Below are positions 1 to 5,795 of a stretch of DNA of 13,525 nt, piece by piece. Every line of letters begins with the position of its first letter. Position 1 is the stretch's first letter. Both the position numbers and the translations under genes were made by a program. The stretch is taken from NCBI GenBank assembly GCA_017517815.1, contig JAFWYA010000082.1:1-13525 (forward strand), in the 5' to 3' direction. The stretch comes from Clostridia bacterium. Lineage in GTDB: Bacteria; Bacillota_A; Clostridia; Christensenellales; Aristaeellaceae. A model generated the notes under the pieces. The model was not told the DNA's origin and made no database searches. It saw only the letters and a program-made list of their open reading frames with translations.

Positions 1-660
1 GACGTAGCAAAATCACTTCAAAAAGATTATCATATAATCCTGCCTATACTGGATGGTCACGCAGAAAGTGATAAATCTTTTACAACCATAGAAGATAATG
101 CTGCTGAAATCATCGCTTTTATTGATGCACATTTTGGAGGTTCTGTTTTTTTAATTGGTGGTTTATCCTTGGGTGGGCAGATTTTACTGGAGATTTTGTC
201 GCAACGCAACGATGTTTGTAATTATGCCATCATTGAAAGTGCACTGGTTATACCCTCAAAACTAACACATTCTATGATTGAGCCTGCATTTGGAAGTAGT
301 TTTGGATTAATACAGTATAAATGGTTCTCTAAATTACAATTCAAGTCACTTAAAATAAAATCCGATTTATTTGACTGTTATTTTAGAGATACTTGTGCCA
401 TATCTAAGAAAGATATGATTGCTTTTTTACAGGCAAATTCGTTATATTCCTTAAAGGAATCCATAAAGAACTGTAGCGCAAAGGTTTATATTTTTGTTGG
501 CGGAAAAGAAAATAAAGCAATGCAAAAATCTGCTAGAATAATTCATCAAGCATTGCAAGAGAGTGTATTGCAAGTTTTTCCTAAGTTATATCACGGCGAG
601 TTTTCCATAAACCATGGCAATGATTATTCAAATAAAATCAGAGAGATAACTGCAGAATAA
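1..660 (+). CDS. Alpha/beta hydrolase, 5' end outside the window
   Basis: The frame is open from base 1, so the start lies upstream; 219 residues are visible. The nucleophile elbow reads GLSLGG, with the serine at visible residue 56, after a hydrophobic strand (VFLIGG). Near the C-terminus a YHGEFSINHG stretch offers the catalytic histidine. The strand that usually carries the acid reads VYIFVGGKENK, so the acid is unclear (Glu rather than a plain Asp). Aligning the visible start with the gene at the right edge (VAKSLQKDYH against VAEKLQSDYH) suggests about 28 residues are missing and a full length near 247, normal for a small alpha/beta hydrolase. The substrate cannot be told. The gene is AT-rich, unlike the GC-rich genes from 1089 on, which suggests acquisition by transfer. 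TTG codon 169-171 falls inside the elbow and is not a real start. Confidence 0.85.
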   Translation, partial: DVAKSLQKDYHIILPILDGHAESDKSFTTIEDNAAEIIAFIDAHFGGSVFLIGGLSLGGQILLEILSQRNDVCNYAIIESALVIPSKLTHSMIEPAFGSSFGLIQYKWFSKLQFKSLKIKSDLFDCYFRDTCAISKKDMIAFLQANSLYSLKESIKNCSAKVYIFVGGKENKAMQKSARIIHQALQESVLQVFPKLYHGEFSINHGNDYSNKIREITAE

Positions 661-710
661 TATATTCCAATTTGATAAACGGATCAGCATAGTTTCAGTC
701 CCGAACAATT

Positions 711-750
711 CAAGAAAAAAGCACTTGCGAAAGAAAGTGCTTTTTTCTTG
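711..750. terminator. Perfect 16-bp hairpin, bidirectional terminator
   Basis: Arms 711-726 and 735-750 are exact reverse complements around an 8-base loop (GCGAAAGA). The stem core is AAGCACTT/AAGTGCTT with an A-run in the left arm and a T-run in the right arm, so it can terminate from either side. It lies 50 bp after the hydrolase stop and probably ends that transcript. Confidence 0.75.
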
Positions 751-945
751 ATGCGAGTGAAGTGTACCTTCGGCACGTGAAGAGCGCTGCGCGCGTGAAG
801 ACGCTGCGCTGGTGAGGTTTTGCTGCGCAAAGATTTAGTCAGCGCGCTTCACCGAAGGCACACTTCGCTTCATGTTTCGCGAAGCGAAACCCTTCACTGG
901 CGGCGCAGCCGCCGCTTCACCCGCCGCGCAGGCGGCATACATCAC
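751..945. repeat. Nested inverted-repeat block with GTGAAG/CTTCAC spacers
   Basis: No credible gene. The left part (751-800) carries GTGAAG at 757-762, 777-782 and 795-800; the right part carries its complement CTTCAC at 847-852, 892-897 and 915-920. The segment 751-790 pairs imperfectly with 838-872, giving one long fold-back. Small hairpins sit between the spacers: GTTTCGC/GCGAAAC (874-890), GGCGGC/GCCGCC (899-913) and CCGCC/GGCGG (921-935). Mosaic palindromes of this kind are usually interspersed repeats (REP-like or MITE-like). No transposase and no clear target duplication were seen. Confidence 0.7.
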
Positions 946-955
946 GCCATCTGAT

Positions 956-986
956 AAGCACTTTCCATCCGGAAAGTGCTTTTTTT
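956..986 (+). terminator. Intrinsic terminator-like hairpin
   Basis: Arms 956-966 (AAGCACTTTCC) and 971-981 pair perfectly over 11 bp around an ATCC loop and are followed by a T-run to 986. The AAGCACTT core is shared with the hairpin at 711-750, so the two bracket the inverted-repeat block. It would insulate the dehydrogenase promoter from upstream transcription. Confidence 0.7.
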
Positions 987-1029
987 GAAAAAACATGTCC
1001 CCGATTTAACAAAATCATCACTTTTGGGG

Positions 1030-1059
1030 TTGGAGAAACCGGCCTGTGTGGTATATAAT
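1030..1059 (+). promoter_or_regulatory. Promoter of the dehydrogenase-malic enzyme operon
   Basis: A perfect -10 box TATAAT (1054-1059) lies 18 bp after a partial -35 box TTGGAG (1030-1035). This leaves a leader of about 20 bases, which holds the AAAGGAGG ribosome binding site (1073-1080). Confidence 0.65.
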
Positions 1060-1088
1060 AGGGGTATCATATAAAGGAGGCATCCGAC

Positions 1089-2213
1089 ATGGCTGCTCAA
1101 TCGATCCGGTATACATATGAACAACTCAACACCTTCTGCATGGACGCTTTCAAGACCTTTGGCTTCAACGAGAGCGAAGCCCGCATCATCACCGACGTTC
1201 TGCTGCTGTCTGACCTGTACGGCATTGAAAGCCACGGCATGCAGCGCCTGGTGCGCTATCACAAGGGCATCGAAAAGGGCCTGATCAAGATCGACGCCAA
1301 GCCCGAAATCGTTCACGAGACCCCCGTGTCCGCCGTCATCGACGCTCATGACTCCATGGGTCAGCTGGTCAGCCATCAGGCCATGGAACTGGCCATCGAA
1401 AAGGCCAAGAAGACCGGCATGGCCATCGTGTCCGTGCGTAACTCCAACCACTTCGGCATCGCCGGCTACTATGCCAAGATGGCCTGCGACCAGGGCCTGA
1501 TGGGCATGGCCATGACCAACAGCGAAGCCATCATGGTGCCCACCTTCGCCCGCATGGCGATGATCGGCTCCAACCCCATCGCGCTGGCTCTGCCTGCCGA
1601 TCCCTATCCCTTCTTCTTCGACGCCTCCACCACCGTGGTCACCCGCGGCAAGCTGGAAGTGTACAACAAGATGGGCAAGCCCCTGCCTGAAGGCTGGGCC
1701 CTCAACAAGGACGGCCATCCCTCCTCTGACGCCAAGGACGTTCTGGCCAACATCGTTGCCAAGAACGGCGGCGGCATCATGCCTCTGGGCGGCAGCACCG
1801 AAACGCTGGGCAGCCACAAGGGCTACGGCTACGGCATGATGTGCGAAATCTTCTGCTCCATCCTGTCTCAGGGCACTCCCTCCAGCCACGTCAACGTTGG
1901 CAACAAGTCCGGCACCTGCCACGGCTTCATGGCGGTGGATCCCAGCGTGTTCGGCGACGCCGAGGCCATCAAGGCCCACTTCTCCGCCTACCTGCAGGAG
2001 CTGCGCGACACGCCCAAGGCCGACGGCGCTACCCGCATCTACACCCACGGCGAGAAGGAAGTTGCCGCTTATGCCGACCGCATGGCCAACGGCATCGACG
2101 TCAACATCAACACCGTTGCGGAAATGATCGACATGGCCAAGTACCTGGGCATGGATGCTGAAAAGTATCTGGGCAAGGTGGACGTGGCCGGTCTGGAATC
2201 CAGCTACAAGTAA
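1089..2213 (+). CDS. Malate/L-lactate dehydrogenase-type oxidoreductase (MDH2/LDH2 family)
   Basis: The 374-residue product matches the NAD(P)-dependent MDH2/LDH2 family, which is unrelated to Rossmann-type malate dehydrogenases and reduces or oxidises 2-hydroxy/2-keto acids in the cytoplasm. Family marks seen are ESHGMQRL with the conserved His49, NSNHFG with His121, the GSNPIALALPA segment near 160-170, the DAST strand near 178, PLPEGWALNKDG near 198-209 and PLGGSTETLGSHKGYGYGM near 232-250. ATG 1089 follows AAAGGAGG by 8 bases. Length is near the family's usual 340-370. It heads an operon with a malic enzyme 45 bp downstream, so malate is the likely substrate, but family members also use lactate, ureidoglycolate or sugar-acid substrates. 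Codon use is strongly biased to C/G-ending codons, suggesting high expression. Confidence 0.9.
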   Translation: MAAQSIRYTYEQLNTFCMDAFKTFGFNESEARIITDVLLLSDLYGIESHGMQRLVRYHKGIEKGLIKIDAKPEIVHETPVSAVIDAHDSMGQLVSHQAMELAIEKAKKTGMAIVSVRNSNHFGIAGYYAKMACDQGLMGMAMTNSEAIMVPTFARMAMIGSNPIALALPADPYPFFFDASTTVVTRGKLEVYNKMGKPLPEGWALNKDGHPSSDAKDVLANIVAKNGGGIMPLGGSTETLGSHKGYGYGMMCEIFCSILSQGTPSSHVNVGNKSGTCHGFMAVDPSVFGDAEAIKAHFSAYLQELRDTPKADGATRIYTHGEKEVAAYADRMANGIDVNINTVAEMIDMAKYLGMDAEKYLGKVDVAGLESSYK

Positions 2214-2258
2214 TGCCTGATTTTTTGCAGGAACACATACTGAAGGAGGTTCCCCGTC

Positions 2259-3431
2259 ATGGACGTTAAAGCCGAAGCCCTGAAAAAGCACTATGAGTGG
2301 AACGGCAAAATCGAAGTCGTTTCCCGTACCCCCGTTACCTGCTCTGAAGAGCTGTCCCTGGCCTACACCCCCGGCGTTGCCGAGCCCTGCCTGGTGATCA
2401 AGGACGACTACAACAAGTCCTGGGATCTGACCCGCCGCAGCAACATGGTGGCCGTGATCACCGACGGCACCGCCGTGCTGGGCCTGGGCGATATCGGCCC
2501 CGAGGCCGGCATGCCCGTTATGGAAGGCAAGTGCTGCCTGTTCAAGGAGTTTGCCGACGTTGACGCCTTCCCCCTGTGCGTGCGCAGCAAGGACGTTGAC
2601 GAGATCGTGCGTACCGTGTACCTGATCTCCGGCAGCTTCGGCGGCATCAACCTGGAGGACATCGGCGCGCCCCGCTGCTTTGAAATCGAGCGCCGCCTGA
2701 AGGAGATCTGCGACATTCCCGTTTTCCATGATGACCAGCACGGCACCGCCATCGTTGTGGCCGCCGCCATGATCAACGCCCTGCGCGTGGTGAACAAGAA
2801 GATCGATGAGATCAAGGTCGTCATCAACGGCGCTGGCGCTGCCGGCATCTCCATCGGCAAGCATCTTATGAACCTGGGCGTGAAGAACCTGACCATGGTG
2901 GACCGCTTCGGCATCATCTGCGAAGGCATGGAAGGCCTCAACCCCGCTCACGAAGCCATCAGCAAGGTCACCAACCGCGAGCACCTCATGGGCACCCTGG
3001 CTGACGCCATGAAGGGCGCCGACGTGTTCATCGGCGTGTCCGCCCCCGGCGTTGTCACCCCCGAAATGGTGGCCACCATGGCTCCCGGCGCCTGCGTGTT
3101 CCCCATGGCCAACCCCGTGCCTGAAATCTTCCCCGACAAGGCCAAGGAAGGCGGCGCTGCCGTCGTAGGCACCGGCCGCAGCGACTATCCCAACCAGATC
3201 AACAACGTGCTGGCGTTCCCGGGTATCTTCCGCGGCGCGCTGGACGTTCGCGCCTCTGACATCAACGAGGAAATGAAGATGGCCGCTTCCCGCGCCATCG
3301 CTTCCCTGGTCAGCGACGAGGAGCTGTCTGCCGACTACATCATGCCCAAGGCCTTCGACAAGCGCGTTGGCCCCGCTGTGGCGGCTGCCGTTGCGCAGGC
3401 TGCCCGCGATACCGGCGTGGCCCGTCTGTAA
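2259..3431 (+). CDS. NAD(P)-dependent malic enzyme, short bacterial form
   Basis: The 390-residue product would decarboxylate malate to pyruvate and CO2 with reduction of NAD(P). Motifs run in family order: LAYTPGVAEPC with the catalytic tyrosine (Tyr36), EGKCCLFKEFADVDAFPL with catalytic-lysine candidates (Lys91/Lys96), NLEDIGAPRCFEIE and FHDDQHGTA for the divalent metal (Asp158/Asp159), the dinucleotide loop GAGAAG (191-196), and GTGRSDYPNQINNVLAFPGI near 306-325. Length fits the stand-alone enzyme without the phosphotransacetylase-like domain of the MaeB type. ATG 2259 follows AAGGAGG by about 9 bases. It shares an operon with the upstream MDH2-type dehydrogenase, so together they could link malate or oxaloacetate, pyruvate and the NAD(P)H pools. 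NAD or NADP preference cannot be read with certainty. Confidence 0.93.
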   Translation: MDVKAEALKKHYEWNGKIEVVSRTPVTCSEELSLAYTPGVAEPCLVIKDDYNKSWDLTRRSNMVAVITDGTAVLGLGDIGPEAGMPVMEGKCCLFKEFADVDAFPLCVRSKDVDEIVRTVYLISGSFGGINLEDIGAPRCFEIERRLKEICDIPVFHDDQHGTAIVVAAAMINALRVVNKKIDEIKVVINGAGAAGISIGKHLMNLGVKNLTMVDRFGIICEGMEGLNPAHEAISKVTNREHLMGTLADAMKGADVFIGVSAPGVVTPEMVATMAPGACVFPMANPVPEIFPDKAKEGGAAVVGTGRSDYPNQINNVLAFPGIFRGALDVRASDINEEMKMAASRAIASLVSDEELSADYIMPKAFDKRVGPAVAAAVAQAARDTGVARL

Positions 3432-3446
3432 GGAATGCTTTTTCTG

Positions 3447-3477
3447 CCTCCCGCGGTTTTGGCTGCGGGAGGTTTTT
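3447..3477 (+). terminator. Intrinsic terminator after malic enzyme
   Basis: CCTCCCGC (3447-3454) pairs with GCGGGAGG (3465-3472) around a 10-base loop, and five T follow. It lies 15 bp after the malic enzyme stop and closes the two-gene operon. Confidence 0.9.
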
Positions 3478-3496
3478 GTTGTCTGAATGACAAGTT

Positions 3497-3534
3497 TGTT
3501 AGTGTTGACTAACAGATGCAAAAGATGGTATATA
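3497..3534 (+). promoter_or_regulatory. mntP promoter with dyad operator across the -35 box
   Basis: A -35 box TTGACT (3505-3510) and a TATATA -10 region (3529-3534), 18 bp apart, place the transcript start at about 3540, right at the riboswitch. A perfect dyad, TGTTAGT (3497-3503) and ACTAACA (3508-3514) around GTTG, covers the -35 box. Its TTAG/CTAA ends resemble operators of the DtxR/MntR metalloregulator family. That assignment is an inference from shape only. Confidence 0.6.
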
Positions 3535-3537
3535 TAT

Positions 3538-3632
3538 CCTCGTCCTGTGAGGGAGTAGCAAGCGTGCCAAACGGCGCGCAGCAAGTCAACATACTGGCCC
3601 AAAGGCCTGGCTTGCTTTAATATGCGAGACTC
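3538..3632 (+). promoter_or_regulatory. yybP-ykoY manganese riboswitch aptamer
   Basis: Hallmarks of the yybP-ykoY family (Rfam RF00080) are present in order. A closing stem CTCG (3539-3542) pairs with CGAG (3625-3628). The first conserved loop reads GGGAGTAGC (3551-3559), followed by a hairpin 3563-3568/3573-3578. The second arm starts with GCAAG (3581-3585), contains GTCAACATACTGG (3585-3597), closes a GGCC/GGCC hairpin (3596-3607), and returns with CTTGC (3611-3615). The conserved GAGAC is at 3626-3630. This family binds Mn2+ by docking the two loops and turns on Mn efflux genes, which fits mntP immediately downstream. Confidence 0.92.
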
Positions 3633-3681
3633 ATGTGCAGCTTTTTTGGCTATGCATGCAGTCTGCCCGTTCGCACATTCA

Positions 3682-3719
3682 CCCCGGGCGCAGCCAAAGA
3701 TGCTGTGCCCGGGGTTTTT
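3682..3719 (+). terminator. Riboswitch-controlled terminator before mntP
   Basis: CCCCGGGC (3682-3689) pairs perfectly with GCCCGGGG (3707-3714), with an inner CAGC/GCTG stem, and five T follow (3715-3719). It stands between the aptamer and the mntP ribosome binding site, so it is the likely expression platform. An alternative pairing of its left arm is described under findings. Confidence 0.88.
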
Positions 3720-3745
3720 CATCAACATACAGGGGGAAAAGAACA

Positions 3746-4330
3746 ATGGCGTGGGATTTGAGGTTTTTTGTCAACAGCATTCTTTTGGGCGTGGGTTTGG
3801 CGATGGATGCGTTTTCGGTGTCGCTGGCCAACGGTCTCAACGAGCCCGGCATGAAAAAGGGCCGCATGAGCGCCATGGCGGGCACGTTTGCGTTTTTCCA
3901 GTTCCTGATGCCCATGATCGGCTGGGTGTGCGTGCACACCATCGTCAATACCTTCGCCGCGTTTGAAACTTTCATCCCGTGGATCGCGCTGCTGCTGCTT
4001 GGCTACATCGGCGGCAAGATGCTGTGGGAGGGCCTGCACGAGCAGGGCGGCGAGCAGGATCACTGCCCGGTGGGCCTGATGGGCCTGGCGGTGCAGGGCG
4101 TGGCCACCTCCATCGACGCGCTGTCGGTGGGCTTCACCATTGCCGACTACGGCGCGCTGATGGCGCTGGTGTGCTGCCTGCTTATCGCGGTGGTCACCTT
4201 CTTCATCTGCATGGGCGGACTGATGCTGGGCAAGAAGTTCGGCACCAAACTGGCCGGCAAGGCGTCCATCCTGGGCGGCGTGATCCTGATCGTGATCGGG
4301 CTGGAGATTTTTATTACCAATGTGTTCTGA
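3746..4330 (+). CDS. mntP: Manganese efflux pump MntP
   Basis: The 194-residue inner-membrane protein has about six hydrophobic helices in two similar halves, as in the MntP (DUF204) family that exports Mn2+. The two family repeats each show a conserved acidic motif: GLAMDAFSVSLANGL with Asp21 and QGVATSIDALSVGFTI with Asp124. The ATG at 3746 is chosen because AGGGGG (about 3732-3736) lies 9 bases upstream and the first helix begins right after MAWDLRFF. An earlier in-frame start would lie inside the riboswitch and terminator and add a non-membrane tail. Expression should rise with Mn2+ through the upstream riboswitch, perhaps with a second layer from the promoter dyad. The loop after helix 3 (HEQGGEQDHCP, near 98-108) is acidic and His-rich, possibly metal-interacting. 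Confidence 0.95.
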   Translation: MAWDLRFFVNSILLGVGLAMDAFSVSLANGLNEPGMKKGRMSAMAGTFAFFQFLMPMIGWVCVHTIVNTFAAFETFIPWIALLLLGYIGGKMLWEGLHEQGGEQDHCPVGLMGLAVQGVATSIDALSVGFTIADYGALMALVCCLLIAVVTFFICMGGLMLGKKFGTKLAGKASILGGVILIVIGLEIFITNVF

Positions 4331-4403
4331 GCAAAAAGGCTCCCCTGCAGTGAGGGGGATGGAAAGGATAGAGTTATCCTTCACATTGCACCAAAGAAAT
4401 ACC

Positions 4404-4435
4404 GAAACAGCAAGCCCGCCAAGGCTAGCTGTTTC
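4404..4435 (+). terminator. Hairpin, possible terminator of mntP
   Basis: GAAACAGC (4404-4411) pairs with GCTGTTTC (4428-4435), with an inner AGCC/GGCT stem after one A-A mismatch. The T-tract that follows (TTGTTCT) is imperfect, so termination would be partial. It is the best terminator candidate after mntP. Confidence 0.5.
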
Positions 4436-4445
4436 TTGTTCTGCG

Positions 4446-4454
4446 TGATAGAAT
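4446..4454 (+). promoter_or_regulatory. Extended -10 promoter of hydrolase unit
   Basis: TGATAGAAT fits an extended -10 element (TGN before TAGAAT). No good -35 box is seen at 16-18 bp. The box is conserved as TAGAAT in the matching leader before the right-edge hydrolase (13363-13368), which supports a real promoter. Confidence 0.55.
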
Positions 4455-4490
4455 GAAAGCGATAAACTTGAATTTGCAGGTGTAATACTT

Positions 4491-5288
4491 ATGATGTACA
4501 ATGCCAAAGAATTAAAGCTAAATGTTCAGAATATGCAGTTTGATTATATTACATTCGGCAACGGAAAGAAGCCATTAGTTATGATACAGGGGCTTAATAC
4601 ACGCAGAATAAAAGGTGCTGGGCTGTCCCTTGCTTATATGTACCGCATTTTTGCAAAGGATTACAAAGTTTATCTGTTTGACAGAAGACCGGTTGTTCAA
4701 GAAGGTATTACTGTAAGAGATATGGCTTTGGATATTGCAATGGCCATGGATATATTAGACATCAAACATGCTGATGCATTTGGTGTATCGCAAGGAGGAA
4801 TGATTGCACAATATCTTGCAATCGACAGACCTGATTTGGTAAGGAAACTGGTTCTTGCTGTGACACTTTCCCAAAATAATGATACGGTAGAGAAGGTTGT
4901 CAATAACTGGATTGAAATGGCGGAACTGGGAGCCATGAAAGAGCTTGTTGCAGATATGGCTAAAAAAATGTATTCTGATGCCTATGTAAAAAGGTATCGT
5001 CCGTTTATACCGCTGCTGACGATTCTGCAAAAGCCAAAGAATGTGAGACGATTTGTTATACTGGCTAAAGCCTGCCTTACTTGCAATACGCACGAAGTTT
5101 TGGATGAAATCAAATGCCCCGTGCTTGTCTTGGGCGGCAGGCAGGATAAAGTTGTTACGGGCAGCGCTTCCGAGGAGATCGCAGCGAAACTCGGATGTAA
5201 AATACATATGTATGATAGCTTAGGACACGCTGCGTATGAAGAGGCGAAGGACTTTAATCAAATTGTATATGACTTTTTAATTGGATAG
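4491..5288 (+). CDS. Alpha/beta hydrolase, AT-rich
   Basis: The 265-residue cytoplasmic protein has a full alpha/beta hydrolase triad: Ser100 in the elbow GVSQGG, Asp219 in LVLGGRQDKVV, and His246 in SLGHAAYEE. The oxyanion region is MIQGLNTRR instead of the common HGxxG. Length is normal for the family. Closest in style are the enol-lactonase, peroxidase-like and small esterase members, but the substrate is unknown. There are two adjacent ATG codons (4491, 4494); a modest AGGTG lies about 9 bases before the first. Base composition is clearly AT-rich beside mntP and the GH43 gene, suggesting transfer. A small membrane-protein gene follows 58 bp later and may share the transcript. This protein is more distant from the two edge hydrolases than they are from each other. 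Confidence 0.88.
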   Translation: MMYNAKELKLNVQNMQFDYITFGNGKKPLVMIQGLNTRRIKGAGLSLAYMYRIFAKDYKVYLFDRRPVVQEGITVRDMALDIAMAMDILDIKHADAFGVSQGGMIAQYLAIDRPDLVRKLVLAVTLSQNNDTVEKVVNNWIEMAELGAMKELVADMAKKMYSDAYVKRYRPFIPLLTILQKPKNVRRFVILAKACLTCNTHEVLDEIKCPVLVLGGRQDKVVTGSASEEIAAKLGCKIHMYDSLGHAAYEEAKDFNQIVYDFLIG

Positions 5289-5289
5289 A

Positions 5290-5330
5290 CAATTTTCAAC
5301 TTGTCGAACTGTTAGATAAACTTGAATTTG
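5290..5330. repeat. Imperfect inverted repeat with 16-bp direct-repeat arm
   Basis: The left arm 5290-5305 (CAATTTTCAACTTGTC) is an imperfect reverse complement of 5315-5330 (GATAAACTTGAATTTG). The right arm is also an exact 16-bp copy of 4461-4476, upstream of the preceding hydrolase. So both genes of this AT-rich unit are preceded by the same word. Confidence 0.6.
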
Positions 5331-5346
5331 GCGCAGAGGAGTAACT

Positions 5347-5529
5347 ATGATGAAAAACATCAATATTGGCCGCCTTATTAGTTTTATAGGAACATTGATT
5401 TTATCTGTAGGACTGATTTGCAATGGATTTGAGCTCATATCAATTACGGCATTTCGTATCATTGTCCTTGCTGGCATAATTGTGCATGTAATTGCACTTG
5501 TTTGCGCTCTTAAGAAAAACGAATTTTAA
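5347..5529 (+). CDS. Small two-helix membrane protein, AT-rich
   Basis: The 60-residue product has two predicted membrane helices, roughly residues 9-28 (LISFIGTLILSVGLICNGFE) and 33-54 (TAFRIIVLAGIIVHVIALVC), then a charged tail KKNEF. A strong AGAGGAG site (5334-5340) lies 6 bases before ATG 5347; an internal second Met codon follows directly. I do not recognise the family and no function can be assigned. It shares AT-richness and orientation with the hydrolase 58 bp upstream and is preceded by the same GATAAACTTGAATTTG word, so it probably belongs to the same acquired unit. It could help anchor, export or modulate something linked to the hydrolase, but that is only a guess from position. 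Confidence 0.7.
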   Translation: MMKNINIGRLISFIGTLILSVGLICNGFELISITAFRIIVLAGIIVHVIALVCALKKNEF

Positions 5530-5548
5530 CCATGCAAATTCCAATTTG

Positions 5549-5680
5549 TTGAGCAAACCAAAGCAGATTTTCTCCCTCTTAGGAGGGCGCAATTATACGC
5601 ACCGTTTCGGTGCATTGCGTTTGTACACCCACATAAGCAAAGGAGCATCCGAGCGTCGGATGCTCCTTTGCTGGTTGCTG
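5549..5680. repeat. Hairpin-rich element after the AT-rich unit
   Basis: No gene is seen. The stretch holds CGCAA/TTGCG with inner GCACC/GGTGC (5588-5619) and a 17-bp perfect stem at 5636-5672. Its ends form weak terminal inverted repeats: AGCAAACCAAAGCA near 5552 against AGCAACCAGCAAAG read from 5679 backwards. The left flank ATTCCAATTTG (5538-5548) and the right flank GATAAACGG (5681-5689) are fused as one run at 664-682, which suggests a palindromic insert here. Confidence 0.45.
5636..5672. repeat. 17-bp perfect palindromic hairpin
   Basis: The arms starting AGCAAAGGAGCATCCGA (5636-5652) and 5656-5672 pair perfectly over 17 bp around a GCG loop. Only three T lie near its end, so terminator function is uncertain. 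It may instead be the core of an interspersed palindromic element. Confidence 0.65.
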
Positions 5681-5702
5681 GATAAACGGTTCCTTCAGAA
5701 CC

Positions 5703-5727
5703 CTCCCCTGCAGAGGGAGCCTTTTTT
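5703..5727 (+). terminator. Intrinsic terminator before GH43 gene
   Basis: CTCCC (5703-5707) pairs with GGGAG (5715-5719), and six T follow at 5722-5727. A further small hairpin GGTTC/GAACC (5688-5702) lies just upstream. It separates the AT-rich unit from the GH43 promoter. Confidence 0.65.
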
Positions 5728-5730
5728 CGT

Positions 5731-5758
5731 TTGCAAATCGCCTGCTTTATGCTATGAT
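5731..5758 (+). promoter_or_regulatory. Promoter of the GH43 gene
   Basis: The -35 box TTGCAA (5731-5736; or TTTGCA one base earlier with 17 bp) and -10 box TATGAT (5753-5758) are 16 bp apart. The leader is short and carries CAGGAGG at 5781-5787. Confidence 0.65.
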
Positions 5759-5795
5759 AAACAAAACACGAAAAACCACACAGGAGGCCTTCGCC

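Larger units (their letters stand above)
4340..4480 (+). repeat. Leader module of AT-rich hydrolase unit, copy A
   Basis: This spacer matches the one at 13298-13394. Shared blocks are CTCCCCT (4340), AAAGGA (4363), TTATCCT (4374), CACATT (4382), TAGAAT (4449) and GCGATAAAC (4459), then AATT and GCAG. Spacing inside the AAAGGA-TTATCCT-CACATT group and inside the TAGAAT-GCGATAAAC group is identical in both copies. Copy A has about 45 extra bases between these groups, containing the hairpin at 4404-4435. Confidence 0.7.

Noticed and set aside
169..660. TTG at 169 as start of the left hydrolase
   Set aside because: The frame is open from base 1, and this codon is inside the nucleophile elbow, which needs the strand before it.
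757..920. GTGAAG spacers considered as a CRISPR array
   Set aside because: The repeats are only 6 bp, reverse orientation halfway, and alternate with self-complementary stems instead of unique spacers of constant length.
3635..3745. Upstream in-frame start for mntP
   Set aside because: It would place coding sequence through the riboswitch terminator and add a non-membrane extension; the start at 3746 has its own ribosome binding site.
942..3746. A 934-codon open frame on the minus strand
   Set aside because: It lies opposite two well-recognised genes, its translation is low-complexity (His, Gly, Ala, Val-rich), and it is explained by the C/G-ending codon bias of the real genes.
5290..5330. 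GTTAGAT at 5311-5317 considered as an integron attC core site
   Set aside because: It fits GTTRRRY, but no matching RYYYAAC partner at the other end and no integrase gene were found; the word is common by chance.
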